Source: Paenibacillus sp. Soil766
GTDB lineage: Bacteria > Bacillota > Bacilli > Paenibacillales > NBRC-103111
Assembly (NCBI RefSeq): GCF_001428105.1
Contig: NZ_LMSJ01000005.1
Location: forward strand, 62,001 to 126,000
DNA: 64,000 nt
Reading direction: 5' to 3'
A program made the position numbers and the translations under genes. Positions within the stretch are counted from its first letter, which is position 1; every line of letters begins with the position of its first letter. Shown here piece by piece: positions 1 to 8,490 of the stretch. Below the pieces are notes generated by a model that did not search any database, was not told where the DNA came from, and was given only the letters and a program-made list of their open reading frames with translations.

Positions 1-1
1 G

Positions 2-922
2 AACGTTAGTACACAAGTCCATACAAGCACAAAGTCAAAAGCGACATCAATTAGGCTTCAGAAGCGAAGAGAGTCTATCACAGGATATTCATTCATTCTG
101 CCAGCCGTTCTCCTACTGATTGTGTTCCTGCTGCTGCCTTTTTTGCTGGCAGTGCTGTTCGGATTCACCAAATTCAATTTACTGCGGCCGGATCAAATTA
201 AATTTACAGGCCTGGACAATTACGTGATCCTTTTTAAGGATAAGCTCTTTTATAAATCCTTGTATAACACGATGTATTTCACAGTCGTAGTCGTTCCCGT
301 CCAATCGGCGGTGGCGCTGATACTGGCTTTATTGGTCAACAATCAGCTTAAGTTGAGAAATGCATTTCGGATTGCTTACTTTAGTCCGGTTATTACATCC
401 ATGACGGTCATTGCTATTTTGTGGATATCTCTTTACAACTCAAATGAAGGATTGATTAATTCCGCCTTACATCTGTTTGGCATACCGAAGCAGCCCTTTT
501 TGCGAAGCGCGGATCAGGCGATGAATTCCATCATTTTCATGTCCGTATGGCAAGCAGCGGGATATCAAATGATGATTTTTCTAGCGGGTCTTCAAAGTAT
601 TCCGAAAGATTTGTATGAAGCCTCGTCTATGGACGGTGCCAATAAGCTCCAACAACTCAAATATATTACGATTCCAAGCTTGTACAATGTGATCGTATTC
701 GTTCTAACAATAACTACGATTCAAGCAGTGAAGTTATTTACCCAACCTTATGTGATGACGAATGGCGGACCGGAGAATTCCACAAGAACGCTTGCACTGC
801 TCATTTACCAGCAAGGATTCCAATTCAGGAATGCAGGTTATGCATCCGCTATATCCGTTATTTTCTTCCTGATTGTAGTTGTTATTTCCTTTTCCATGAA
901 GAAATTTTTAAAAGACAGATAA
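2..922 (+). CDS. CUT1-type sugar ABC transporter permease, MalF/UgpA-like (5' end outside window)
   Basis: Inner-membrane permease of a carbohydrate ABC importer. The frame is open from the first bases of the window with no start codon before the GTG at 122. That GTG lies inside the first membrane segment (ILPAVLLLIVFLLLPF), so it is not the true start and the gene begins upstream of the window. About six hydrophobic segments are visible. The cytoplasmic EAA loop, which docks on the ATPase, is YEASSMDGANKLQQ near 613-654. The second permease follows after 20 bases, as in MalF/MalG-type pairs. No ATPase is next to it; an MsmX-type ATPase at 61363 could serve it in trans, as is common in this group. 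Substrate unknown. Confidence 0.9.
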   Translation, partial: NVSTQVHTSTKSKATSIRLQKRRESITGYSFILPAVLLLIVFLLLPFLLAVLFGFTKFNLLRPDQIKFTGLDNYVILFKDKLFYKSLYNTMYFTVVVVPVQSAVALILALLVNNQLKLRNAFRIAYFSPVITSMTVIAILWISLYNSNEGLINSALHLFGIPKQPFLRSADQAMNSIIFMSVWQAAGYQMMIFLAGLQSIPKDLYEASSMDGANKLQQLKYITIPSLYNVIVFVLTITTIQAVKLFTQPYVMTNGGPENSTRTLALLIYQQGFQFRNAGYASAISVIFFLIVVVISFSMKKFLKDR

Positions 923-942
923 CATCGGAAGGAGATGAGCTC

Positions 943-1773
943 ATGGCTGAACGAAAGAGTAGAATACTTATCTATGCGTCTAATATTATCATGTCGGTGC
1001 TTTTTATTATCCCGCTACTATGGATGGTCGTTTCATCACTCAAACCAGAAAATCAAATTTTTGCGGATCTAGGCTCGATCAAGTCTTTACTTCCTACGAA
1101 TATAACATTGGATAACTATATAAAAGCTTTCAACCGGATTCCCATGATGAAATACTTATTTAACAGTTTGTTCTATGTTTCGGTTATCGGGATAAGCGGC
1201 TTAGGGGTTAACTCTCTCTGCGGATATGCGCTGGCAAAGCTCAATTTTAAAGGAAGAAATGTTATCCTTACCGCCATCATTGCGTTAATGATCGTACCGT
1301 TTGAAAGTATTGTGATGCCGCTATACTTCGTCGTCAACGGCTTGAGTTGGGTGAACACTTGGTTCGCGCTTATCATCCCATTTATCGCGAACTGCTTCAG
1401 CATTTTCATGTTTCGTCAATTTTTCATGGATATTCCTAACGAACTTCTAGAATCGGCAGCGATTGACGGCTCAACTCCGTTGAAGACGTTTTTTTCAATA
1501 GTCATTCCCCTCTCAGGACCCGTATTTGTGACTGTTTTCATTCTGGACTTTATCTCTCATTGGGGGGATTTCATGTGGCCCATACTGGTAACCACAGGAG
1601 AATCATTAAGGAACATTCAGCTCGGTATTCAAACATTCTTTACACTTCCTCCAATATTCTATGGGCAAATTATGGCGACGCTTACATTTACAACCTTGCC
1701 AATTGTCGTAATCTTTTTGCTCCTGCAAAAGTACTATGTACAGGGCATCACCAGCACCGGGATCAAAGGGTAG
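943..1773 (+). CDS. CUT1-type sugar ABC transporter permease, MalG/UgpE-like
   Basis: Second permease of the importer, 276 residues, the usual length for the family. The ATG is preceded by GGAAGGAGATGAG. Six membrane segments start with IYASNIIMSVLFIIPLLWMV. The EAA loop reads ELLESAAIDGSTPLKTF, and the C-terminus YVQGITSTGIKG matches the typical MalG ending. It is co-transcribed with the preceding permease. The response regulator downstream starts 57 bases later with its own strong ribosome binding site, so it probably belongs to the same operon and controls it. The binding protein is not in the window and may lie upstream. Confidence 0.92.
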   Translation: MAERKSRILIYASNIIMSVLFIIPLLWMVVSSLKPENQIFADLGSIKSLLPTNITLDNYIKAFNRIPMMKYLFNSLFYVSVIGISGLGVNSLCGYALAKLNFKGRNVILTAIIALMIVPFESIVMPLYFVVNGLSWVNTWFALIIPFIANCFSIFMFRQFFMDIPNELLESAAIDGSTPLKTFFSIVIPLSGPVFVTVFILDFISHWGDFMWPILVTTGESLRNIQLGIQTFFTLPPIFYGQIMATLTFTTLPIVVIFLLLQKYYVQGITSTGIKG

Positions 1774-1830
1774 CCTGGCTCGGGTTATTGGACAGTGCAA
1801 ACATTTGGTCATAGAGGTAAGGAGGCTTGC

Positions 1831-3447
1831 ATGCAAAATATACTGGTAGTGGATGATGAGGTCATACAAAGAAGGGTTTTGGCCAAAATGATCAGGGAGG
1901 CCAGACCTTACTGTAAAGTGCTAGAGGCCAAGAATGGTAAAGTGGCATTAGAGGTCATCCATAGTGATGACATCGATATTGTTTTCACAGACATAAAGAT
2001 GCCGATTCTAGACGGATTAGGATTAATTGAAACGATGAATGCGTCTTCTCATGATATCAAAGTGGTAATACTTAGTGGTTACCGTAATTTTGAATATGCG
2101 CAAAAGGCGATTCAATTGGGGGCGTTTGATTATTTGGTGAAGCCACTGAAAGAGGAAAGTATATCTCAAATATTAGAGAAAGTAGAAAGCAGCATTCGAA
2201 AAGAAAAAACGAATCTGCTTGAAAGTGAACAAATCAAGCAGCAATTAAACCGTACACTTTCCGTCTATTATGAGCGTATTCTCTCCGACTGGGTTGTGGG
2301 AGGAATAACCGAGTCCAAATGCGCAGAGATTCGTCAGCAATTTTTCCTAGAGAGTAGGGGAGTAGTGCTTGTAGCTAAACTGAACGATGAAAGTCTGCTG
2401 ACAGAATCGTTGAACAGTTTGGATCGCATGAAAATCGATTTGCTAAGTGGTATCGAAGGCCGTTGCAGCAGCATCGGCCCTTCCGTCTCGTTCTTCTCCG
2501 GCGAGGATAAGAGCCTTTTGATCACGGTGCTGACCATGGTTCGGCCATATGCTTTGGAAATCGATACGCTGACGAGGCTGCTAAAAGAGTTCACCGAACA
2601 AGTGTCCAAACAATATGGGATGACTTTGACGATTGGAATTGGAGAGGAACGAAACAATCTGTTTCAGGAAGCGAGATATTCTTGCAAAGAAGCGATGACA
2701 GCTGCTTCTTTTTGCTATTTTTTACATACACAGAACGTGATCTGGTTTTCGGATATTAGCGGGCTTATTCGCACTATGCATTATGATTATTTGAAAGAAG
2801 AAGAGCTATTCAAGGAATCCATCCGTAAAATAAAGAGCGAGCAGATCGTTAAACTTATCGATGAATGGTTTGAGCGTATCATAGAAAACGGATTGCCTTA
2901 TCCCGATCAATGGAATAAAGCTGTAATTCGTATGATGTCTAGCGTAGCCACTGCGATTCAAGACTTTGTGACGGATCAGGAGTATAAAGATATCCAGTTT
3001 GAGGCCGAGATCATGCTGACTAGCAGCAGCGATTTTGCGGTATGTAAAAGGCGATTTCTGGATATGCTGCTGCAGTTTATGGACATTATCCAAAAGAGCC
3101 GTTCCAATAAGCACGAATCCGTTATTGAAATGTGTGTCCATTATCTGGGGATGCATTATATGGAGGACTTGTCGCTCGATAGGGTAGCTAATCATTTGTT
3201 TTTTAGCCCCAATTATTTGAGTCTTATTTTCAAAAATCATTTGGGTATGACATTTAGTAAATATTTGACCAACTTGCGGATTAAGAAAGGGATCGAACTG
3301 CTTCAAAACAGCAACATGAAAGTTTACGAAATTGCTCCCAAAGTCGGCTTTAAGGACGACAAATATTTCTATAGAGTGTTTAAACGTCGATTTGGTGTGA
3401 CACCGGACGAATATCGTAGGAACAAGCACATGCAGAAAAGGAAGTAG
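1831..3447 (+). CDS. Response regulator with AraC-type DNA-binding domain (YesN-like)
   Basis: Cytoplasmic transcription regulator of a two-component system, 538 residues. I start it at ATG 1831, behind TAAGGAGG, rather than at an upstream in-frame start. The receiver domain covers about residues 1-125, with the acidic pocket D8-D9, phospho-acceptor D54 and K104 (LVKPL). A long middle region follows, and the last 100 residues form a double helix-turn-helix AraC domain (DLSLDRVANHLFFSPNYLSLIF, then EIAPKVGFKDDKYFYRVFKRRFGVTP). YesN-type regulators normally pair with a YesM-type histidine kinase and control the neighbouring sugar transporter; no kinase is visible here, so it should lie upstream of the window. 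Confidence 0.92.
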   Translation: MQNILVVDDEVIQRRVLAKMIREARPYCKVLEAKNGKVALEVIHSDDIDIVFTDIKMPILDGLGLIETMNASSHDIKVVILSGYRNFEYAQKAIQLGAFDYLVKPLKEESISQILEKVESSIRKEKTNLLESEQIKQQLNRTLSVYYERILSDWVVGGITESKCAEIRQQFFLESRGVVLVAKLNDESLLTESLNSLDRMKIDLLSGIEGRCSSIGPSVSFFSGEDKSLLITVLTMVRPYALEIDTLTRLLKEFTEQVSKQYGMTLTIGIGEERNNLFQEARYSCKEAMTAASFCYFLHTQNVIWFSDISGLIRTMHYDYLKEEELFKESIRKIKSEQIVKLIDEWFERIIENGLPYPDQWNKAVIRMMSSVATAIQDFVTDQEYKDIQFEAEIMLTSSSDFAVCKRRFLDMLLQFMDIIQKSRSNKHESVIEMCVHYLGMHYMEDLSLDRVANHLFFSPNYLSLIFKNHLGMTFSKYLTNLRIKKGIELLQNSNMKVYEIAPKVGFKDDKYFYRVFKRRFGVTPDEYRRNKHMQKRK

Positions 3448-3530
3448 ATTAAGATGCTGCGTATTGGAGCCATTTGAGCCGAGTTCCACTGCTGACGATT
3501 GCTTTAGTGATTATAAGGAGAATGTTGGCC

Positions 3531-4025
3531 ATGAAGAAAAACTTGTGGGTGTTTAATATTGATAACACGCTAGCTAATACGAATGAAAAAATTCAGGAAC
3601 GCGTGGAGGGGTTTGGCACAAAGCTATACCCCTTTCCGCTTCCTTCTGGTTTTTTCGAGGATAACCCGGATGTTTTCTTGGGAGCAGCTCCTTTTATCGG
3701 TTCTGCAGAGGCCCTACGGCGCCTTGAAGAAGCGGGTTCAAAAGTTGTATACGTGACTACTAGATCTCCATGGTTTAGGAATCTCACCGAACATTGGCTT
3801 CGTTTGAATGGCTTCCCTCAAGGGCAAGTAATATGTACGTTTAATAAACGTGCCATTGTTCTAAAAATGAAGCCCTTTGCTTTCGTGGATGATTCCCCGC
3901 ATGAGATCGATAGTATTAAGGATTTGGTTGAGAATATCTATGTGCCGGCGAAGCCATACAACAACGGATATCCAAACCGTTTTGAGACATGGTCGATGTT
4001 TCCATTAGTAGGTGCAGCGATTTAA
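3531..4025 (+). CDS. HAD-like protein of the 5'-nucleotidase (YqfW-like) type with Asn in place of the nucleophile Asp
   Basis: 164 residues from ATG 3531, ten bases behind ATAAGGAG; an ATG at 3522 is possible but sits too close to that site. The fold shows three HAD motifs: I (VFNIDNT, residues 7-13), II (YVTTRSPW) and III/IV (FVDDSPHEI). HAD phosphatases need DxDxT in motif I. Here the first Asp is Asn (N9), while the general acid D11 remains. The codon is AAT, one base from GAT. Loss of the nucleophile predicts weak or no phosphatase activity unless the Asn is deamidated or the protein has another role. A good terminator follows. Confidence 0.7.
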   Translation: MKKNLWVFNIDNTLANTNEKIQERVEGFGTKLYPFPLPSGFFEDNPDVFLGAAPFIGSAEALRRLEEAGSKVVYVTTRSPWFRNLTEHWLRLNGFPQGQVICTFNKRAIVLKMKPFAFVDDSPHEIDSIKDLVENIYVPAKPYNNGYPNRFETWSMFPLVGAAI

Positions 4026-4036
4026 TAACGAGGAGG

Positions 4037-4057
4037 AAGCCCAGTTGGGCTTTTTTT
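4037..4057 (+). terminator. Rho-independent terminator after the HAD gene
   Basis: AAGCCC and GGGCTT form a six-pair stem around AGTT, followed by a run of T. It closes the transporter/regulator/HAD transcription unit. Confidence 0.8.
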
Positions 4058-4638
4058 GCGTCATGCAACATGTTCGTCATGGAATATTTGTTGATCAAGC
4101 TGAAGGCATAGAGGTGAGGTGACGTACAAGTGGATTATAAACATTTTAAAAGAATGAAACAGAGAATATTGAAATTAATGGCCTCTTTCATTTGATACGA
4201 TGATTTCGTAAGGGACAAAGGTAATCAAGAATGGGGGAGTTAATCGAGTAAGTCAATTCGTATTCAGCACAATGCTTGTTCCTTTTTAGAATTATGGTAG
4301 GCCATCGAGGAGGGACCACCCTGCAGAACCAGCTCTTGAAACCGTCACCATTTAAGTGATTGAGCACATGGATTTCCGTAAATGCCGGTTTGATTTCTTC
4401 TGGTAGTAGATAGAATGACTGCTTTGTTCTATCGTAGAGAAAACACCTCTTCGATATGGTAGTGATTGCTCGATACTCTCACTTTACCAATCGAAGTGGT
4501 GTTTTCTATGTTATTAAGCTGACAATTCAACAGAGCACAACTCCAGGCTACTGATTTGGTAAATCTGATTTTCTAGGTGTGAAAGTTGAGAATATTTATT
4601 ATCATTTACACAATCCAATGAATGGAAGTGGATGGCTG
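4058..4638. other. Non-coding stretch upstream of the first fructanase
   Basis: No convincing gene here. An in-frame GTG at 4579 could extend the fructanase upstream but lacks a ribosome site. The notable structure is the long inverted repeat at 4439-4506, listed separately. The last 45 bases or so (ATTATCATTT...CAATCCAAT) resemble the leader of the second fructanase at about 8450-8472, so the gene duplication included part of the leader. Confidence 0.5.
4439..4506. repeat. Long imperfect inverted repeat (17-base arms)
   Basis: Arms 4439-4455 and 4490-4506 are complementary at 16 of 17 positions (GAAAACACC...TTCGAT against ATCGAAG...GGTGTTTTC). The interior also shows partial complementarity (GGTAGTGA against TCACTTTACC). 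It lies 130 bases before the fructanase start. It could be a regulatory hairpin, an operator or a miniature mobile-element remnant; nothing in the window decides this. Confidence 0.55.
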
Positions 4639-7600
4639 ATGTTGAAGAATCGAATGTTTTATGGGGTAAAGCTCATACTCGCGATGATGCTTGCCATACC
4701 GATTTTATGGACAGGTAACGCTACAAGAGCAGCAGCCGATAGTTCTGGGGTGAATACGAACTTAAGTGGATGGGTGACGTCGGGGGATGCGGGGACGTTA
4801 TTGAACAATGCAGACGGGAAGCTGCTCACATCGACTGGCAATTTCTTTGCGTTGTCCACCACGGCCGCAGACAATTTCACGTATGAAGCGGATGTGACCA
4901 TTCGCCAATTCCAAGGGGGAGGCGCATTGGTATTCCGCTCCAATAACAGCGGCTGGGGCTCTTATATGCTGCAGATCGATCCGGTAGGCGGCCGGATTCG
5001 CTTGAAAGATGCGAACGGAGATCGGGAGCTGGGCGTGTACAGCGTTTCGCTTGCGGCTAACACAACCTATCATTTGAAAGTGAAAGCTGGTGGATCAGCG
5101 CTCCAGGTATACTGGGGGAGCAATGCTTCACCTGTGATCAATGTAAATGATACCGCTTACAGCGGTGGTTACTTAGGTCTTCAAGTTTGGAACAGCTCGA
5201 TGCTGTTCCAGAACATCATAATGACACCGGAATCAACAACTCCGAATACTCCAACTGTGAACACGAACCTAAGCGGCTGGGTGACGTCGGGGGATGCGGG
5301 GACATTAACGAACAGTGCAGACGGGAAGCTGCTCACGTCTGGCGGTAATTTCTTTGCGTTATCGACAACGACTGCCAACGAATTCACGTATGAATCGGAT
5401 GTGACCATTCGCCAATTTCAAGGGAAAGCTGCATTGGTTTTCCGTTCCAACAACAGCGGATGGGGCTCTTATATGCTGCAGATCGATCCAGTAGGCAGTC
5501 GTATTCGCTTGAAGGATGCGAACGGAGATCGGGAGCTGGGCGTGTACAGCGTTTCGCTTGCAGCCAACACAACCTATCATATGAAAGTGAGAGCTGTTGG
5601 ATCAACGCTCCAGGTATACTGGGGGAACAATGCTACCCCCGTGATTAACGTAAATGATACCGCTTACACCGGGGGTTACTTAGGTGTTCAAGTTTGGAAC
5701 AGCTCGATGCTGTTCCAGAACATCATAATGACGCCAGAATCAACAACTCCAACTCCAACTCCAACTCCAACTCCAACTCCACCCGTGAACACGAACCTAA
5801 GTGGTTGGGTAACTTCGGGGGATGTGGGGACGTCAACGAACAGTGCAGGCGGGATGCTGCTCACGTCTGGCGGCAATTTCTTTGCGCTATCGACAACGAC
5901 TGCCAACAATTTCACGTATGAGGCGGATGTGACCATTCGCCAATTCCAAGGGAAAGGCGCATTGGTGTTCCGTTCCAACAACAGCGGCTGGGGCTCTTAT
6001 ATGCTGCAGATTGACCCGGCAGGCAACCGGATTCGCTTGAAAGATGCGAACGGAGATCGGGAGCTGGGCGTGTACAGCGTTTCGCTTGCGGCCAATACAG
6101 CCTATCATATGAAAGTGAGAGCTGTTGGATCAACGATCCAGGTATACTGGGGGAACAATGCTAACCCAGTGATTAGTGCGAATGATACCGCTTACAACGG
6201 AGGTTACTTAGGTCTTCAAGTTTGGAACAGCTCGATGTCGTTCCAGAACATCATAATGACACCGGATTCAACAACTCCGGATACTCCACCTGTGAACACG
6301 AACCTAAGCGGCTGGGTAAATAGTAATCTGAAAGGATGGACGTCAAGGGGCGAGTGGACACTGAATCTGAACGTTGTTAAAGGAGTGGGATCTGCGAACG
6401 CGGAAGCGACTATTATCGCCGACAGTGTGGCAAGCGATTTCGTGTTTGTAGGCGACGTGACGGTGGATTCGGGGGCGCCGCAAGCGGTCGCAGGGTTGAT
6501 GTTCCGTTCCGACAGGGAAGGTGCGAACGGATACATTCTTCGGATACGGCCGAGCGATCATACCGTTACATTACTCAAAAAACACGGGGACACCGAAACG
6601 GTAATCCAATCGAAATCCGGCATTCCTTTGGCCACTGGGAACAAACACCATATTGAAATAACGGCGGAAGGTTCGAAGCTTACGGTTTATGTCGATGGGT
6701 ATTCAGCGGAAAAGATCGTAGCACAAGATGCCGACTTTTTGAGCGGATACGCCGGAATGACGGTGACGAATGGGGCAGCCTATTTTCAAGATGTGTATCT
6801 TACGCCATACAGCAATTATTATACTGAGCTGTACCGGCCGCAATACCATTTTACGGACGCGCGAGGATGGGCCAGCGATCCGAACGGACTGGTGTATTTT
6901 GAAGGTGAATATCATCTGTTCCACCAGGATGGAGGCCAATGGGCTCATGCCATCAGCACCGACCTTTTACATTGGAAGCAGATGCCGCTTGCGTTGACAT
7001 GGAACAACTTGGGGCATATTTGGTCGGGGTCCATTGTTGCGGATTTAACCAACGCTTCAGGGTTGTTCGAGGACTCGGGCGGTAAAGGTTTGATTGCCTA
7101 TTATACTTCACACCATCCGACTAAACCGAACGGCAATCAGAAGATCGGGGCTGCGTACAGCAAAGACAAGGGGCGCACGTGGGTATATTACGGGGACGAC
7201 GCCATAGTGCCCAACCCCGGCGGCATAAACGGCGATTGGGATTTCCGCGATCCGAAAGTCGTGCGCGACGACGTCAATAACCGATGGATTATGGTGGTAT
7301 CTGGCGGGGATCACATTCGCTTCTATACATCGACGGATCTGCTTCATTGGACGTGGACCGACAATTTTGGGTATAGCCAGTATATACGCGGCGGGGTGTG
7401 GGAGTGCCCAGATTTGTTCCAACTTGCAGTGGACGGGAATGTGAACAATAAAAAATGGGTGCTGATGATCAGTACCGGCGGCAACCCGAATACGCAAGGT
7501 TCGTCGTCGGAATATTTCATTGGTCAGATAACGGCGGAAGGAAAATTCGTCAATGACAACCTTCCGGGCAAAGTGTTGCTTACCGACTTCGGGAAAGAGA

Positions 7601-8280
7601 ATTACGCTTCGATGTCGTTCTACAACATGCCAGATAACCGGCGCATTACGATGGGATGGATGTCAAATTGGGATTACCCATTTAGCTTCCCGACCGAAGG
7701 TTGGAAAGGGCAATTGACAATTCCCCGCGAGCTGTCGTTAAAGACCGTGAACGGGAACGTCATCCTTGCGCAGAATCCGATAAGCGAACTGAGTTCATTG
7801 CGTGGAACCGATTTTTCAGTGAACAATGTTTCGGTAACACCGCAATCCGGCAATATCCTTGGAACGGTCAATGGAAAGGCATACGAAATTGACGTGGAAC
7901 TCCAGCTCCCCAATTCCGGAGCGGCTACCGAATTCGGATTCCGATTGCGAGAAGGCGGGGGACAGAAGACGATCGTCGGCTATCGGAGCACCGATAACAA
8001 GATGTTCATCGATCGTTCAGCTTCCGGCAGAACGGATTTTACTACCAATTTTACGACGTTGCATGAAGCGGTCGTGCAGCCCGTCAACGGTGTCGTCCGT
8101 ATGCATATCCTTGTGGATGAGTCTTCTATAGAGGTATTCGGCAACGACGGGGCAGTGGTCTTTTCCGACATCATCCTACCGAATTCCTCTAGCAGCGGGA
8201 TGAGCTTTTATGCATCCGGTGGAACGGTTGTGGTGAAATCGTTACACGTGTATTCCTTGAAAAATACATGGAGAAGTTAG
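4639..8280 (+). CDS. Secreted GH32 fructanase (levanase/inulinase type) with tandem CBM66-like modules
   Basis: Extracellular fructan-degrading enzyme, 1213 residues. I choose ATG 4639 (MLKNRMFYGVK) because the paralogue at 8491 starts at the equivalent codon; a GTG at 4579 is less likely. Signal peptide about 1-34. Three near-identical modules of about 150-170 residues begin near 38, 207 and 383. They match the CBM66 pattern of B. subtilis SacC (FTYE.DVTI, LVFRSNN, YHMKV, GYLGLQVWN). A short Thr-Pro linker precedes the third. A fourth, more divergent module starts near 560. The GH32 five-bladed propeller and C-terminal sandwich run from about 731 to the end. Catalytic motifs are WASDPNG (nucleophile D747), RDP (D871) and EC (E922). 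The protein ends shortly after the sandwich, whereas its paralogue carries a long extra tail. Confidence 0.93.
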   Translation: MLKNRMFYGVKLILAMMLAIPILWTGNATRAAADSSGVNTNLSGWVTSGDAGTLLNNADGKLLTSTGNFFALSTTAADNFTYEADVTIRQFQGGGALVFRSNNSGWGSYMLQIDPVGGRIRLKDANGDRELGVYSVSLAANTTYHLKVKAGGSALQVYWGSNASPVINVNDTAYSGGYLGLQVWNSSMLFQNIIMTPESTTPNTPTVNTNLSGWVTSGDAGTLTNSADGKLLTSGGNFFALSTTTANEFTYESDVTIRQFQGKAALVFRSNNSGWGSYMLQIDPVGSRIRLKDANGDRELGVYSVSLAANTTYHMKVRAVGSTLQVYWGNNATPVINVNDTAYTGGYLGVQVWNSSMLFQNIIMTPESTTPTPTPTPTPTPPVNTNLSGWVTSGDVGTSTNSAGGMLLTSGGNFFALSTTTANNFTYEADVTIRQFQGKGALVFRSNNSGWGSYMLQIDPAGNRIRLKDANGDRELGVYSVSLAANTAYHMKVRAVGSTIQVYWGNNANPVISANDTAYNGGYLGLQVWNSSMSFQNIIMTPDSTTPDTPPVNTNLSGWVNSNLKGWTSRGEWTLNLNVVKGVGSANAEATIIADSVASDFVFVGDVTVDSGAPQAVAGLMFRSDREGANGYILRIRPSDHTVTLLKKHGDTETVIQSKSGIPLATGNKHHIEITAEGSKLTVYVDGYSAEKIVAQDADFLSGYAGMTVTNGAAYFQDVYLTPYSNYYTELYRPQYHFTDARGWASDPNGLVYFEGEYHLFHQDGGQWAHAISTDLLHWKQMPLALTWNNLGHIWSGSIVADLTNASGLFEDSGGKGLIAYYTSHHPTKPNGNQKIGAAYSKDKGRTWVYYGDDAIVPNPGGINGDWDFRDPKVVRDDVNNRWIMVVSGGDHIRFYTSTDLLHWTWTDNFGYSQYIRGGVWECPDLFQLAVDGNVNNKKWVLMISTGGNPNTQGSSSEYFIGQITAEGKFVNDNLPGKVLLTDFGKENYASMSFYNMPDNRRITMGWMSNWDYPFSFPTEGWKGQLTIPRELSLKTVNGNVILAQNPISELSSLRGTDFSVNNVSVTPQSGNILGTVNGKAYEIDVELQLPNSGAATEFGFRLREGGGQKTIVGYRSTDNKMFIDRSASGRTDFTTNFTTLHEAVVQPVNGVVRMHILVDESSIEVFGNDGAVVFSDIILPNSSSSGMSFYASGGTVVVKSLHVYSLKNTWRS

Positions 8281-8353
8281 ATGTAGATGGCAATACCGTA
8301 CAATGAATAGTGCTGGATCGTCGATTGCTGGAACTCAGAGTCGGCGATCCAGC
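8281..8353 (+). pseudogene. Remnant of the lost C-terminal extension of the first fructanase
   Basis: Bases just after the stop (GATGGCAATACCGTACA..., ...GATTGCTGGAACTC) align closely with the coding sequence of the second fructanase around 12566-12630, where they encode the start of an Ig-like (Big2) module. The first fructanase therefore once had, or was copied from, a longer gene. The remnant contains stops and ends near 8353. It is too short to keep function. Confidence 0.65.
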
Positions 8354-8400
8354 GTACATATGAAGATACCTTGATTGCAGAAATGAATTCGTTAGAGGAA

Positions 8401-8435
8401 ATGAACAACCGGGAAAATTATCGAAAATTGTTCAT
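8401..8435. repeat. Inverted repeat in the second fructanase promoter region
   Basis: ATGAACAA (8401-8408) and TTGTTCAT (8428-8435) are perfect complements separated by 19 bases, about 55 bases upstream of the start codon. The position suits an operator or a promoter-proximal hairpin. No terminator-like T run follows. Confidence 0.4.
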
Positions 8436-8490
8436 ATCGTTTTATAAATTATCATTTGCTCAATCCAATATGAAAGGGAAGGGATGACCG

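Noticed and set aside
122..922. GTG 122 as start of the first permease
   Set aside because: It lies inside a membrane segment; the same frame is open to the window edge with normal permease sequence.
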